Positions 8,112-19,874 of a stretch of DNA of 64,000 nt are shown one piece after another. Position 1 is the stretch's first letter; each line of letters starts with the position of its first letter. Under the pieces are notes generated by a model, which was not told where the DNA came from, did not search any database, and saw only the letters and a list, made by a program, of their open reading frames with translations. This DNA comes from Actinocorallia longicatena (GTDB taxonomy: Bacteria > Actinomycetota > Actinomycetes > Streptosporangiales > Streptosporangiaceae): contig NZ_BAAAUV010000028.1 in the NCBI RefSeq assembly GCF_039534125.1, forward strand, positions 27,426 through 91,425, written 5' to 3'. Position numbers and translations under genes: made by a program.

Positions 8112-9323
8112 GTGAGCACCGTTCCACCGGAAGCCGTCATCGTCTCCGCCGTCCGCAGCCCGATCGGCCGGGCCGGTGACGGGTCGCTGGCCGGGGTCAG
8201 GGCCGACGATCTGCTGGCGGCCGTGGTCGAGGCCGCGCTGGCCCGGGTGCCCGAGCTCGATCCGACGGGCGTCGACGAGCTGATCGCCGGATGGGCGTCG
8301 CAGGAGGGCGGGCCGGGGGCGAACATCGCCAGGATCGCGGCGCTGCTCCTCGGCTGGGACCATCTGCCCGGGGTGACCGTCAACCGGTTCTGCGCCTCCT
8401 CGCTCCAGGCGATCCGGCAGGCGGCTCAGGCCGTCCGGTGCGGGGACGCCTCGGTCGTGATCGCGGGGGGCGTCGAGTCGTCGTCCCTGCGGTCTTCGGA
8501 GCCGGGGGGAGCGGAGAATCCGGTGTTCGCGGAGGCCGGGGAGCGCAGTGCCGCCGCCGCGCAGGGCGGCGGCCGGGCCTGGACCGATCCGCGGCTGCGC
8601 GGCGAGCTCCCCGACCCCTACATCGCGGCCGGGCTGGCCGCCGAGAACGTCGCGGACCGCTACGGCATCACCCGGGCCGACATGGACGCCTACGCCGCCC
8701 AGTCCCAGCGCCGCGCCCTCGAGGCCGCCGCCCGGGGCCTGCACGAGATGATGCCGGTCAAGGCCCCCGGCGGCCGGAAGGTCCAGGCCGACGACTGCCC
8801 GCGGGCCGGGGTGACCGCGGGATCGCTGTCGGCGCTGCCGCCGCTGTTCCGCCCCGACGGCCGGGTGACGGCCGGCAACAGCGCGCCCGCCTCGGACGGA
8901 GCGGCCGCCGTGATCGTCATGTCCGCCGAGCTGGCCGCGATCCGCGGCATCGAGCCGCTGGCCAGGATCCGGGCCACGGCGGTCTCGGCGCTCTCCCCCG
9001 AGCTGGAGGGCCCCTCCCCCGTGGCCGCCACCCGTGCGGCCCTGGCCAGGGCGGGCATGTCCCTCGCCGACATCGACGTCGTCACCACCAACGAGCCGTT
9101 CGCCGCGCAGGTCCTGGCCTACTGCTCCGACCTGGGCCTCGACCCGGCGCGGGTGAACGCCCCCGGCGGCTCGATCGCGCTGGGCGAGCCCCAGGGGGCC
9201 ACCGGCGCCCGGCTGGCCGCCACCACCCTGGAGACCCTCAGGCACAGCGGCACCGGCACCGCGCTCGTCACCCTCTCCGCCCGCGGCGGGCAGGGCATGG
9301 CGATGGTCCTCGAAGCACCTTGA
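8112..9323 (+). CDS. Thiolase-family protein with altered catalytic residues
   Basis: Full-length thiolase fold (403 residues from GTG 8112; an in-frame GTG at 8076 would add 12 non-family residues). The acyl-accepting cysteine is kept (C94 in NRFCASSLQA), and the NEPFA block is near normal. Two other catalytic positions are changed. The GHP histidine motif reads GEP in GSIALGEPQGATGAR, and the C-terminal C-x-G-G-G cysteine motif reads SARGGQG. Canonical acetyl-CoA acetyltransferase needs both, so ordinary thiolysis or condensation is doubtful; acyl transfer through C94 is still conceivable. It follows mutT1 by 48 bp and is convergent with the acetyltransferase. Family call is sure; activity is not. 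Confidence 0.85.
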   Translation: MSTVPPEAVIVSAVRSPIGRAGDGSLAGVRADDLLAAVVEAALARVPELDPTGVDELIAGWASQEGGPGANIARIAALLLGWDHLPGVTVNRFCASSLQAIRQAAQAVRCGDASVVIAGGVESSSLRSSEPGGAENPVFAEAGERSAAAAQGGGRAWTDPRLRGELPDPYIAAGLAAENVADRYGITRADMDAYAAQSQRRALEAAARGLHEMMPVKAPGGRKVQADDCPRAGVTAGSLSALPPLFRPDGRVTAGNSAPASDGAAAVIVMSAELAAIRGIEPLARIRATAVSALSPELEGPSPVAATRAALARAGMSLADIDVVTTNEPFAAQVLAYCSDLGLDPARVNAPGGSIALGEPQGATGARLAATTLETLRHSGTGTALVTLSARGGQGMAMVLEAP

Positions 9324-9344
9324 CGGGCATCACCTTGACGCGCC

Positions 9345-9787
9345 TCACCCTGAGGAGAGGTCCTTCGCCAGGTGCACGGCGTGCCCGAGGCCGGGCGCCG
9401 TCTCCTGCGACCTGACGTAGCCCAGCCGCTCGTAGAGGGCGATGTTCGAGGCCATCAGCCGGTGCGTGTAGAGCCGCACCGCGGGCAGCCCGAGGCGCCG
9501 CGCCTCGTCCTCGGCGAAGGCCAGCAGCGCGCGGCCCAAGCCCCTGCCCTGGGCCGCGGGATCGACGGCGACGTTCTCGACCAGCAGGACGCCCGGCTCG
9601 GGGACCAGGACGATCAGCGCGCTGACCGGGTCTCCCAGCACCGAGACGCGCCCGTCCGCGATGAGGGCGGTGTAGTCCGCCCCCATCGGGACCGGGCGCA
9701 TGCCGACGACCGGGATCCAGGGCTCGTAGGCGGCCCGGACGATCTCCCTGACCCGGGGCTCGTCGGCCCCCGTCGCGGCCCTGGGCA

Positions 9788-9788
<1 letters not shown>
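9345..9788 (-). CDS. GNAT-family N-acetyltransferase
   Basis: 147-residue protein with a single GNAT fold. The acetyl-CoA pyrophosphate loop is visible as VAVDPAAQGRGLGRALLAFAEDEARRLG (R/Q-x-x-G-x-G/A motif QGRGLG), and the C-terminal ASNIALYERLGYVR strand-helix is typical of the family. The acceptor is unknown; resemblance to small-molecule or protein N-acetyltransferases cannot be separated here. Its ATG overlaps the ppc stop codon by one base (TGATG), so it is translationally coupled to PEP carboxylase. That suggests, but does not prove, a shared regulation. Confidence 0.88.
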
Positions 9789-12409
<2,621 letters not shown>

Positions 12410-12496
12410 CCTATTCCGGCGGTATTGGTCTATACCACGTGGGCTGGGACACCCCGGTGCGGCCCGCCTGACAAGTGTCCGGTTACTCTTTCGCGC

Positions 12497-14101
12497 ATGG
12501 CGATGGAAGCTGTTGCCCCTCAGGGTGAGAACACGGTGGAAGAGATCGACATCCACACCACCGCGGGAAAGATCGCGGATCTGGAGCGGCGCCGGCACGA
12601 GGCCGTTCACGCGGGTTCGGCGGCGGCCGTGGAGAAGCAGCACGCCAAGGGCAAGATGACCGCCCGGGAGCGGATCGACGCCCTTCTCGACGAGGGCTCG
12701 TTCGTCGAGTTCGACGAGTTCGCGCGGCACCGGTCGACGATGTTCGGGCTGGAGAAGAAGCGCCCCTACAGCGACGGCGTCGTCATCGGCTACGGCACGG
12801 TCGACGGCCGTCAGGTGTGCGTGTTCTCCCAGGACGTCATGGCCTTCGGCGGATCGCTGGGCGAGGTCTACGGCGAGAAGATCGTCAAGATGCTCGACCT
12901 GGCCCTGAAGACCGGCTGCCCGATCATCGGGATCAACGAGGGCGGCGGCGCGCGGATCCAGGAGGGCGTGGTCGCGCTCGGGCTCTACGCGGAGATCTTC
13001 AAGCGGAACGTGCACGCCTCCGGCGTCATCCCCCAGATCTCGCTGATCATGGGCGCTGCGGCCGGCGGGCACGTCTACTCCCCCGCGCTGACCGACTTCA
13101 TCGTCATGGTCGACCAGACCTCGCACATGTTCATCACCGGCCCCGACGTGATCAAGACCGTCACGGGCGAGGAGGTGACGTTCGAGGAGCTCGGCGGCGC
13201 GCACACCCACAACGCCAAGTCGGGCGTCGCCCACTACATGGCCAGTGACGAGGGCGACGCGCTGGAGTACGTGAAGGCGCTGCTGTCCTACCTGCCCTCC
13301 AACAACATGTCCGAGGCGCCGGAGTTCGAGCCGGCCGCCGACCTCGACCTCGTCGAGGAGCTGGACACCCTCATCCCCGACTCGGCCAACCAGCCCTACG
13401 ACATGCACACCGTGATCGAGGCGGTCCTGGACGACGGAGAGTTCCTCGAGGTCCAGCCGCTGTTCGCGCCGAACATCATCGTCGGTTACGGCCGGGTCGA
13501 CGGCCGCAGCGTCGGCGTCGTGGCCAACCAGCCGATGCAGTTCGCGGGCTGCCTCGACATCGGCGCGTCGGAGAAGGCCGCGCGGTTCATCCGCACCTGC
13601 GACGCCTTCAACGTGCCCGTGCTGACCTTCGTGGACGTCCCCGGCTTCCTCCCGGGCACCGACCAGGAGTGGGACGGCATCATCCGGCGCGGCGCGAAGC
13701 TGCTCTACGCCTACGCCGAGGCGACCGTCCCGCTCGTCACGGTGATCACCCGCAAGGCCTACGGCGGCGCCTACGACGTCATGGGGTCCAAGCACCTCGG
13801 CGCGGACGTCAACCTGGCCTGGCCGACCGCCCAGATCGCCGTCATGGGCGCCCAGGGCGCGGTCAACATCCTCTACCGGCGCGAGCTGGCGGCCTCCGAC
13901 GATCCCGACACCCGCAGGGCCGAACTCATCACCGAGTACGAGGACACGCTCGCCAACCCCTACATCGCGGCCGAGCGCGGCTACGTGGACGCCGTCATCC
14001 GGCCGTCCGAAACTCGTATTCAGGTCATCAAGGCGCTGCGGGCCCTCAAGGAAAAGCGCAAGACGCTGCCTCCCAAGAAGCACGGGAACATTCCCCTCTA
14101 A
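12497..14101 (+). CDS. pccB: Acyl-CoA (propionyl-CoA) carboxylase beta subunit, AccD5/PccB-type
   Basis: Carboxyltransferase subunit (534 residues) moving the carboxyl group from biotin to acyl-CoA; the product methylmalonyl-CoA feeds branched lipids and polyketides. Both crotonase-like halves are complete, with paired oxyanion glycine motifs: GGGARIQEG and GAAAGGHVYSPALTDF in the N half, YGGAYDVMGSKHLGAD in the C half. The Asp in AYGGAYDVM corresponds to the substrate-specifying residue that is Asp in propionyl-type enzymes (D422 in S. coelicolor PccB). ATG 12497 was chosen; ATG 12503 is possible. It is followed by accE after 12 bp. The matching alpha subunit is at 31663 and the biotin ligase at 3022. 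Confidence 0.95.
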   Translation: MAMEAVAPQGENTVEEIDIHTTAGKIADLERRRHEAVHAGSAAAVEKQHAKGKMTARERIDALLDEGSFVEFDEFARHRSTMFGLEKKRPYSDGVVIGYGTVDGRQVCVFSQDVMAFGGSLGEVYGEKIVKMLDLALKTGCPIIGINEGGGARIQEGVVALGLYAEIFKRNVHASGVIPQISLIMGAAAGGHVYSPALTDFIVMVDQTSHMFITGPDVIKTVTGEEVTFEELGGAHTHNAKSGVAHYMASDEGDALEYVKALLSYLPSNNMSEAPEFEPAADLDLVEELDTLIPDSANQPYDMHTVIEAVLDDGEFLEVQPLFAPNIIVGYGRVDGRSVGVVANQPMQFAGCLDIGASEKAARFIRTCDAFNVPVLTFVDVPGFLPGTDQEWDGIIRRGAKLLYAYAEATVPLVTVITRKAYGGAYDVMGSKHLGADVNLAWPTAQIAVMGAQGAVNILYRRELAASDDPDTRRAELITEYEDTLANPYIAAERGYVDAVIRPSETRIQVIKALRALKEKRKTLPPKKHGNIPL

Positions 14102-14113
14102 GGAGGAGCAATC

Positions 14114-14323
14114 ATGAGCGAACGCCCCTTTCTGCAGGTCGTCAAAGGCGATGCCACCCCGGAGGAGATCGCGGCATTGATCGCCGTGATCTCCGCCCGG
14201 GCGGCGGCCGCCGCTCCCGCGCCCGAAAAGCGGGGATCTGCCTGGACCGACCGTTCCCGGCTGGCGCGGCGGCCCCTCCGGCACGGTCCCGGAGCCTGGC
14301 GCTCCAGCGCCCTTCCGGGCTGA
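14114..14323 (+). CDS. accE: Acyl-CoA carboxylase epsilon subunit
   Basis: 69-residue small subunit found only with actinobacterial acyl-CoA carboxylases; it stabilises the alpha-beta complex and raises activity. It matches the family layout: N-terminal LQVVKGDATPEEIAALIAVISARAAAAA helix, charged linker, then the C-terminal WTDRSRL and PGAWRSSALPG motifs. A strong AAGGAGG Shine-Dalgarno overlaps the pccB stop region, placing it as second gene of a bicistronic unit. Confidence 0.93.
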   Translation: MSERPFLQVVKGDATPEEIAALIAVISARAAAAAPAPEKRGSAWTDRSRLARRPLRHGPGAWRSSALPG

Positions 14324-14428
14324 TCGGCGGCGGTCTCGGACCGCCCGGAACCCCACCCCCCAAATCTTCCAATCGCCGTGGACAAGTAGGCCCTGGGAAA
14401 GGCTCGGTACACATAAGGTGGGGTTCCC

Positions 14429-15430
14429 ATGGCTACCTCGGAGTTCATACCGCAACCTGCCCGCTATGCCGTTTTCGTCGACGCGGGTTATCTTTACGCG
14501 GCATCCGGGGCATTGCTCCTGGACGCCGGTTCACGTCGCGAATACAGGGTCTTCGCGGAAAAGTTGATCAAGTCGCTGACGGCGCACGCCGACGCGCAGA
14601 TCTCCGGCGAGCTGCTCCGGTTGTACTGGTTCGACGCGGCGCCGCGCAGGCAGCCGACCGTCGAGCAGCGCGTGATCGCCAACCTGCCGCTGGTGAAGCT
14701 CAGGCTGGGGAACCTGAACGCCCAGGGACAGCAGAAGGGCGTCGACGCCCAGCTCAGGGCCGATCTGGAGGCTCTCGCACGGCACCGGGCCATCACCGAC
14801 GCGGTGCTGCTCGCGGGCGACGAGGACATGCTTCCGGCCGTCGAGGCGGCCCAGCGGTACGGCGTCCGGGTCCATCTGTGGGGCGTCGAGCCGACGCACG
14901 GATCGAACCAGGCCGAGTGGCTGGTCTGGGAGTCCGACACCGTCGAGGTGCTCCCCGCCGACTTCCTGCGGCCCTATTTCGCCAAGGCCGGGATGCTGTC
15001 GGTGCCGGCCAGCTCGCCGCCGCCGGTCGTCACGGTCAACGGGCCGAAGCCGCCGGTGCCCTCCCCCGCCCAGGTGTTCGCCGGGAAAGTGGCTCCGGTT
15101 CCCGTACCGAAGCCGGTCGCCCCGGTCATGAAGGCGCCGGTCCCGGTCGCGGCCACCGAGTCCAAGCTCGGGCCCGACCGCAACCAGATGCTCGAGGTCG
15201 GCGAGCACGTGGCGCAGAAGTGGGTCTTCGAGCGCGGCCGCGACAACATCCGCGACCTGCTGCCGGGACCGATCCTGCCGCCCGTCATCGACAAGGAGCT
15301 CCTCATCGACGCCGAGAAGGTCCTCGGCCGCTCGCTGCGCCCCTACCAGGAGGCCCGGACCTGGCTCCGGGACGGCTTCTGGGAGCGCGTCTACCGCGAG
15401 TTCGGCATCGGCATCGGGAAGTCCGACTAG
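14429..15430 (+). CDS. NYN-domain (PIN-like) putative ribonuclease
   Basis: Residues 8-185 form a NYN/LabA-DUF88 type nuclease fold. The acidic residues expected for metal binding are in VFVDAGYLY, GVDAQLRADLEAL and VLLAGDEDMLPAVEAA. A Pro/Val-rich linker (190-245) follows, then a C-terminal alpha-helical domain (about 248-333) with the RPYQEARTWLRDGFWERVYREF segment common in actinobacterial NYN proteins. RNA cleavage is the usual inference for the family; no substrate is known. ATG 14429 has AAGGTGGGG upstream. It is preceded by a 105-bp gap after accE and followed by an unrelated lipoprotein. Confidence 0.85.
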   Translation: MATSEFIPQPARYAVFVDAGYLYAASGALLLDAGSRREYRVFAEKLIKSLTAHADAQISGELLRLYWFDAAPRRQPTVEQRVIANLPLVKLRLGNLNAQGQQKGVDAQLRADLEALARHRAITDAVLLAGDEDMLPAVEAAQRYGVRVHLWGVEPTHGSNQAEWLVWESDTVEVLPADFLRPYFAKAGMLSVPASSPPPVVTVNGPKPPVPSPAQVFAGKVAPVPVPKPVAPVMKAPVPVAATESKLGPDRNQMLEVGEHVAQKWVFERGRDNIRDLLPGPILPPVIDKELLIDAEKVLGRSLRPYQEARTWLRDGFWERVYREFGIGIGKSD

Positions 15431-15485
15431 CAGTAATCTTCCCGGCTGCGACACGGAGCGTGTTCGAACGGGTACATTCTGCGGC

Positions 15486-16637
15486 GTGAGGCACCCTCGG
15501 CGGCTACTGATCGCAGTGTCGGCGCTCGCCGTCGTCCTGACGGCGGGCTGTGAGACGGTGCCGTTCCGGACGGCGGACCACCGGAACACCGGCGTGATCG
15601 GGTTCGGGGCCGTCGCCCCCTACGTCACGGCGCGTCCGGGGGTCTCCGCGCCCGCCCCGGTCGCGGCGCCCGCACCCGAACCCGTTCCGGTGCCGGTGCC
15701 GGTGAAGCCGACGGTGAACCGGGTGAACGTCTATGCGGCCGCCCGGCTCAGCCCGGCCGTCCGCGGCCTGCCGGTGCGGCTGTTCGCCCCGCACGGCAGG
15801 GTCGTCGCGGTCCTCGACCCGGTCACGTCCCGGCAGATCGCCAAGGTCAGGACGCCGAAGCCGGTCCTGCGGGTGGTGCCGTCCTGGGACCTGAAGACGC
15901 TGTGGCTCACCGGGCCCGGGCTCCTCGCCCCGCTGAACCCGCGCAGCCTCAAGCCGGGGAGGAACCTCAGGCCCCGGGGAGCGTCCGCGCTCTACTTCAC
16001 CCCCGACGGGCTGACCGCGCTGCTGTTCACCGGCCGCCGGCTGGAGTTCCGCGACCCGCACCGGCTCAAGGTCCGCTCGTCGATGAGGCTGCCGTGCCCG
16101 GCGACGGGCCCCGCCGACTTCTCCGCCGACGGCTCGTTCCTCGCGGTCGCCTGCGCCGGATCGCTGCTCCGCCTCGACTGGCTGACCGGCGAGGTCACCC
16201 ACCGGGTGCCGCTGCACGGGAGGGCCGCCCAGGTCCTGCTGTCGCCCGACGGCTCCGCCTTCTTCCTGACCGGGCCCCGGGGGGTGCGGCGCTTCGACGC
16301 CGCCTCGCTCGCCGAGACCACGCCGCTGAGGACGTCCCATCCGGTCGAGTCGCTGGCCGTCACCCGGGACGGCGCCACCCTGTTCGCCAGCGGCAGGGCC
16401 CGCGTGACCGCCCTGGCCCTGCCCGCCGGCTCCCCGGCCAGGACCTGGCGGCTCCCCGCCCCCGCCACCCTCGACGCCCTGTCCCCGGCGACCCGCACCC
16501 TCTGGCTCCACTCCGCCAAGGCCCTCACGCCCTACGGCCCCACCGGCCGCCCCCTGAAGCCGCTGAAGATCGCCGCCACGACGCTCACCGTCTTCCCCCA
16601 GCCGGGCCGCTACAGCCTCGGCCGCACCTACCGTTAG
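15486..16637 (+). CDS. Putative lipoprotein with beta-propeller-like repeats
   Basis: Signal peptide with lipobox LTAGC (lipidated C22), then a Pro/Val-rich linker to about residue 80 and a repeat-containing domain. The recurring pattern is STRAND-x-TPDG/SADG/SPDG/TRDG-x(3-6)-F/L followed by a short strand, which resembles YVTN/WD-type propeller blades. It is probably displayed on the outer face of the membrane. No enzyme motif is seen. GTG 15486 was chosen because the signal peptide starts directly there. It is convergent with the LysM-BTAD gene, with only 8 bp between stops. Function unknown. Confidence 0.75.
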   Translation: MRHPRRLLIAVSALAVVLTAGCETVPFRTADHRNTGVIGFGAVAPYVTARPGVSAPAPVAAPAPEPVPVPVPVKPTVNRVNVYAAARLSPAVRGLPVRLFAPHGRVVAVLDPVTSRQIAKVRTPKPVLRVVPSWDLKTLWLTGPGLLAPLNPRSLKPGRNLRPRGASALYFTPDGLTALLFTGRRLEFRDPHRLKVRSSMRLPCPATGPADFSADGSFLAVACAGSLLRLDWLTGEVTHRVPLHGRAAQVLLSPDGSAFFLTGPRGVRRFDAASLAETTPLRTSHPVESLAVTRDGATLFASGRARVTALALPAGSPARTWRLPAPATLDALSPATRTLWLHSAKALTPYGPTGRPLKPLKIAATTLTVFPQPGRYSLGRTYR

Positions 16638-16645
16638 GCGCCCCG

Positions 16646-19600
16646 TCAGGCGCCGCGGATGTAGAGGCGTTCGGGGGTGAGCTCGTCGATGAGGGCCTCG
16701 GTCTCGGGCTGGAGGAGGTCGAGGTCGGCGCGGCCGCGGAGTTCGTCGATGACGGACTGGACGGCGCGGCTGTCGCCGGAGGCGTCGGTGGCGCGGAGCA
16801 GGTCGCGCCAGAGGCCCTCGTCGTCGGGGGCCAGGCGGAGGCCGGAGCGGGCGGCGTCCACGGCGGCCTGGTGGTCGCGGTCGTCGAGCCGGATGACGGT
16901 GAGGCGGTGGGCGGCGTCGACCACGCGGGCGACCGTCTCGTACTCGACGGAGTCGGTGGCCAGCCAGGCGTAGCGGCCCTTGGGGCGGGGCGAGAGCAGC
17001 GGGCCCCGGACGAGCTCCAGGGCCGTCGAGAGGAAGGCCTGCTCGTTCTGCGGCTCGGCCGCCGAACGCCACACCAGGAAGCGGAACTCCTGCCAGTCGA
17101 CGCTGACCTGGGAGCCCAGCCGGATTCTGCCGCGCTCGTCGCTGTAGAGGTTGGGACGGCCGCGGGAGTCGCGGCCCAGCCAGTCGGCGGCCATGGCGAG
17201 GGTCGCGTCACGGGCTCCCGCGGTGATGCCACGCGGCCAGATGGCGCCGGACAGGACCGTCGGGTGGACGCCGCCGGGGTGGGTCGCCAGATAGGCCAGG
17301 ACCTCGGTGCAGATGTCACGGCGGGCGTCGTCGATGGGGCCGGGGGCCGTCACGCTGATCGGGCCGAGCAGCCGGACGTCGACCACGGGGGCCTCACCGG
17401 ACGACTCGGGCTGCTCGGGCCTCGGCAGCGGGACGCCGTCCTGCTGGGCCGTGGTCGTGAACAGGCGGGCGACGGCCCGGTACTGGGGCTCGCTGATGCG
17501 CTGGGCGTCGACCTCGAAGCCGAGGACCCCCGCGGACAGCAGCCCCGACTCCTCGATGCGCCAGTGCCAGGTGGCGTCCTCGACGTGCCCGGCGACCAGG
17601 AAGCCCGCCGACAGCCTGCGGCCGGTGCGGGCGAGGGCGACCAGCCGCTGGGCGTCGGCCTTGGTGGGCTGGTCGGCCATGATCAGGTAGTGCGGCATCC
17701 AGGCCTCGCCGGAGACTCCGCGGCAGCGGCCGGTGAGGACCGAGTCGGTGCCGGCGGCGTCGAGGGCCTCCTTCACCTGGGCGGTGCGGGCCTCCAGCTC
17801 GGGGAGCGCGTCGGCGAGCGAGTCGTGGCAGTGGATGCGGGCGGGGGCGATCGCGGCGAGCTCGTCGCCGAAGCCCACGAGGGTCAGCCGCATGTGGTCC
17901 GACCAGGTGTTGGTGGCCAGCTCCACGGCGATCGCGGCGAGGGCCGCCTTGCGCTGCTCGGGATGGCCGTCCAGGGAGATGAGGCCGTGCGCGGCCTCCA
18001 GGTCGGCCAGGACCCGGCCGCCCTCGTCGGTGCCGAGCGAGATCAGGCCCGGGTAGGGGGCCAGGACGTCGGCGAAGTCGCGGGAACGGAGAGGTTCGAG
18101 GGCCGACGGGTTCAGCCGCCAGACCTGGCCGCCGTCGTGCGCCTCCCACGGGGCCGGCGGGTTCGGGTCGGCGGGAGCGATCCACAGGTCGAGGCTGTGG
18201 GCGCCGAGGTGGACGCCGTAGATGGTCGGCAGGGTCCGCTGCTGGGCGGCCAGGCCCTTGGACAGCAGCCGCAGGCCGAGATCGAGGGTCCGGACGGCCG
18301 CGGGGTCGGCGCCGATCCGCAGCGCCTGTTCGGCGGCGGCGGGCTCGCCCTCGGGACGGGCGATCATGCGGCCGTAGCCGCGGTTGACCATCTGGATCCG
18401 GCGGCGCCTGGCGAGCGCGGCCACGACCCCGGCGGCCAGCAGCGAGGTCGCGGCGAGCGCCTCCGGCCAGGGGAAGGACTCCTGCTGCGGGTTCTCCTTG
18501 GCCGGAGCCTGCTTCGCCGGGTCCTGCCGGGGAGAGGGGTAGTGCTCGCCGAGCGTCGAGGGCTGCTGCGACGGGCGCGGGGTGTCCGGCAGCGTCGGCT
18601 TGGGGGTGGCGCCGTTGCCCGGCGGCGGCACGACCGCGTCCGAGGGCGACGGCGACGCCGACGGCGTCTGGGACGGAGCGGGCGTCTGCGACGGCTTGGG
18701 GGTGTCCTGCTGCTTCGGCGTCTGCGACGGGCCGGGGGTGGCCGGGCCCATCGGCGGGATCGCGTCGCCCGAGTCGTGCGGCGCGGGCGTCTGCTGGGGC
18801 GCGGGCGTCTGCGACGGGGCGGGCTTGTCCGGAGTCGGCCTCTCCGGAGCCGGCTTGGTCGGGGCCGGGGTCTGCGAGGGCACCGGGTCGCTCATCGGCG
18901 GGATCGAGGAGTCGTAGTCCGGCGCGGGCGTCTGCTGGGGCGCCGGTGTCTGCGAGGGTGCCGGGGTCTGCGAGGGTGCGGGCGCCGGGGTCTGGGACGG
19001 GGCCGGGGTCTGCGACGGCGGCGGCGGGGTGTGCTGCTCGGACCGCGGCGGGGCCGGCTTGTCGGGGACGGCGTGGCCGTGGTGGAAGAAGTCCTGGAGG
19101 TCGGACTTGGGGATGACCTGGGTGTGCTCGGCGTCGGCCGGCATCTCCATGATCCAGCCGGGCCGGATCAGGCTGGCCTTGTGCAGGTGCGAGCCGTCGG
19201 GCTGGACGTGGTTCTTGTTGAGCTCGTAGATCTCCTTGTAGCGGCGGCCGTCGCCGAGGCACTTCTCGGCGATCTCCCACAGCGACTCGTGGTGGCGGCC
19301 GTGCGGAGGGTTCACCCGGTAGATCTTGGTGGTGGCGTTGTCCGCCGCGGCGTCGGCGTCGAGCCGTTCCGGCGAGGCCATCGTCTGCCCGTTGAGGTGG
19401 CCGCCGGCCATCGCGTTCAGCGGCTCGTAGACGGCGACGTTCGTGACCGGCGGCTGGTGGACCACGTGCGCCGCGAACGCGGGCATGATCGCGGTGGTGG
19501 CGGTGAACAGCAGCAGCACCGCGACGACCAGCTTGTGCACGACCGCCTGGGTCGCCCCGGCCAGCGGCACCCTGGCGGGCACCCCGATGCCGCGCACCCC

Positions 19601-19870
19601 GGCCTGGAGCTCGACGACCAGGCAGACGAGGAGCTGGAGCCAGGCCAGCCACACCAGCACCGTGATGACGTAGAGGACGCTGGTCGAGCTCATCTGCTCG
19701 GTGAAGGTGTCGAGCTTCGGGGCCTCGGACGGGATCGGCGATCCGGTGAAGGCCAGCAGCGCCGCCGGCACCCCGCCCACGAGGGCCAGCAGCGCGAGGA
19801 GCGAGAGGAGCCCCGCGAGCACGTCCGCCGCGCTCCGCCTGCGCGTCCTTACCGGCTGCCGTCGCTGCAT
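16646..19870 (-). CDS. Membrane-anchored LysM-BTAD (SARP-like) regulator-like protein
   Basis: 1074 residues. TM helices lie near residues 17-42, 64-88 and 113-133. A LysM-like module follows at about 183-245 (YRVNPPHGRHHESLWEIAEKCLGDGRRYKEIYELNK), then a Pro-rich segment with nine SQTP and two QQTP repeats (about 270-430) and a fourth TM near 470. The C-terminal 240 residues are a winged-helix plus BTAD arrangement as in SARP/AfsR regulators, starting VDVRLLGPISV. Topology predicts LysM outside and the DNA-binding-like part inside, so it could couple the cell wall to transcription. It ends the Tad pilus gene run, with a 4-bp gap to the preceding gene, and proteins of this layout are common beside actinobacterial tad loci. 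DNA binding is not shown. Confidence 0.8.
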   Translation of the reverse strand: MQRRQPVRTRRRSAADVLAGLLSLLALLALVGGVPAALLAFTGSPIPSEAPKLDTFTEQMSSTSVLYVITVLVWLAWLQLLVCLVVELQAGVRGIGVPARVPLAGATQAVVHKLVVAVLLLFTATTAIMPAFAAHVVHQPPVTNVAVYEPLNAMAGGHLNGQTMASPERLDADAAADNATTKIYRVNPPHGRHHESLWEIAEKCLGDGRRYKEIYELNKNHVQPDGSHLHKASLIRPGWIMEMPADAEHTQVIPKSDLQDFFHHGHAVPDKPAPPRSEQHTPPPPSQTPAPSQTPAPAPSQTPAPSQTPAPQQTPAPDYDSSIPPMSDPVPSQTPAPTKPAPERPTPDKPAPSQTPAPQQTPAPHDSGDAIPPMGPATPGPSQTPKQQDTPKPSQTPAPSQTPSASPSPSDAVVPPPGNGATPKPTLPDTPRPSQQPSTLGEHYPSPRQDPAKQAPAKENPQQESFPWPEALAATSLLAAGVVAALARRRRIQMVNRGYGRMIARPEGEPAAAEQALRIGADPAAVRTLDLGLRLLSKGLAAQQRTLPTIYGVHLGAHSLDLWIAPADPNPPAPWEAHDGGQVWRLNPSALEPLRSRDFADVLAPYPGLISLGTDEGGRVLADLEAAHGLISLDGHPEQRKAALAAIAVELATNTWSDHMRLTLVGFGDELAAIAPARIHCHDSLADALPELEARTAQVKEALDAAGTDSVLTGRCRGVSGEAWMPHYLIMADQPTKADAQRLVALARTGRRLSAGFLVAGHVEDATWHWRIEESGLLSAGVLGFEVDAQRISEPQYRAVARLFTTTAQQDGVPLPRPEQPESSGEAPVVDVRLLGPISVTAPGPIDDARRDICTEVLAYLATHPGGVHPTVLSGAIWPRGITAGARDATLAMAADWLGRDSRGRPNLYSDERGRIRLGSQVSVDWQEFRFLVWRSAAEPQNEQAFLSTALELVRGPLLSPRPKGRYAWLATDSVEYETVARVVDAAHRLTVIRLDDRDHQAAVDAARSGLRLAPDDEGLWRDLLRATDASGDSRAVQSVIDELRGRADLDLLQPETEALIDELTPERLYIRGA
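18655..19032 (-). repeat. SQTPAP-coding tandem repeat tract
   Basis: Imperfect in-frame repeats encode a proline-rich extracytoplasmic linker: nine SQTP and two QQTP units, most as PSQTPAP, interrupted twice by acidic IPPM-containing spacers. The underlying GTCTG(C/G)GACGG DNA repeats make this prone to length variation. Confidence 0.8.
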
Positions 19871-19874
19871 CTGC

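Noticed and set aside
18655..19032. Repeats first considered as a CRISPR-like array
   Set aside because: They are in frame and encode SQTPAP units within a longer protein; no unique spacers occur.
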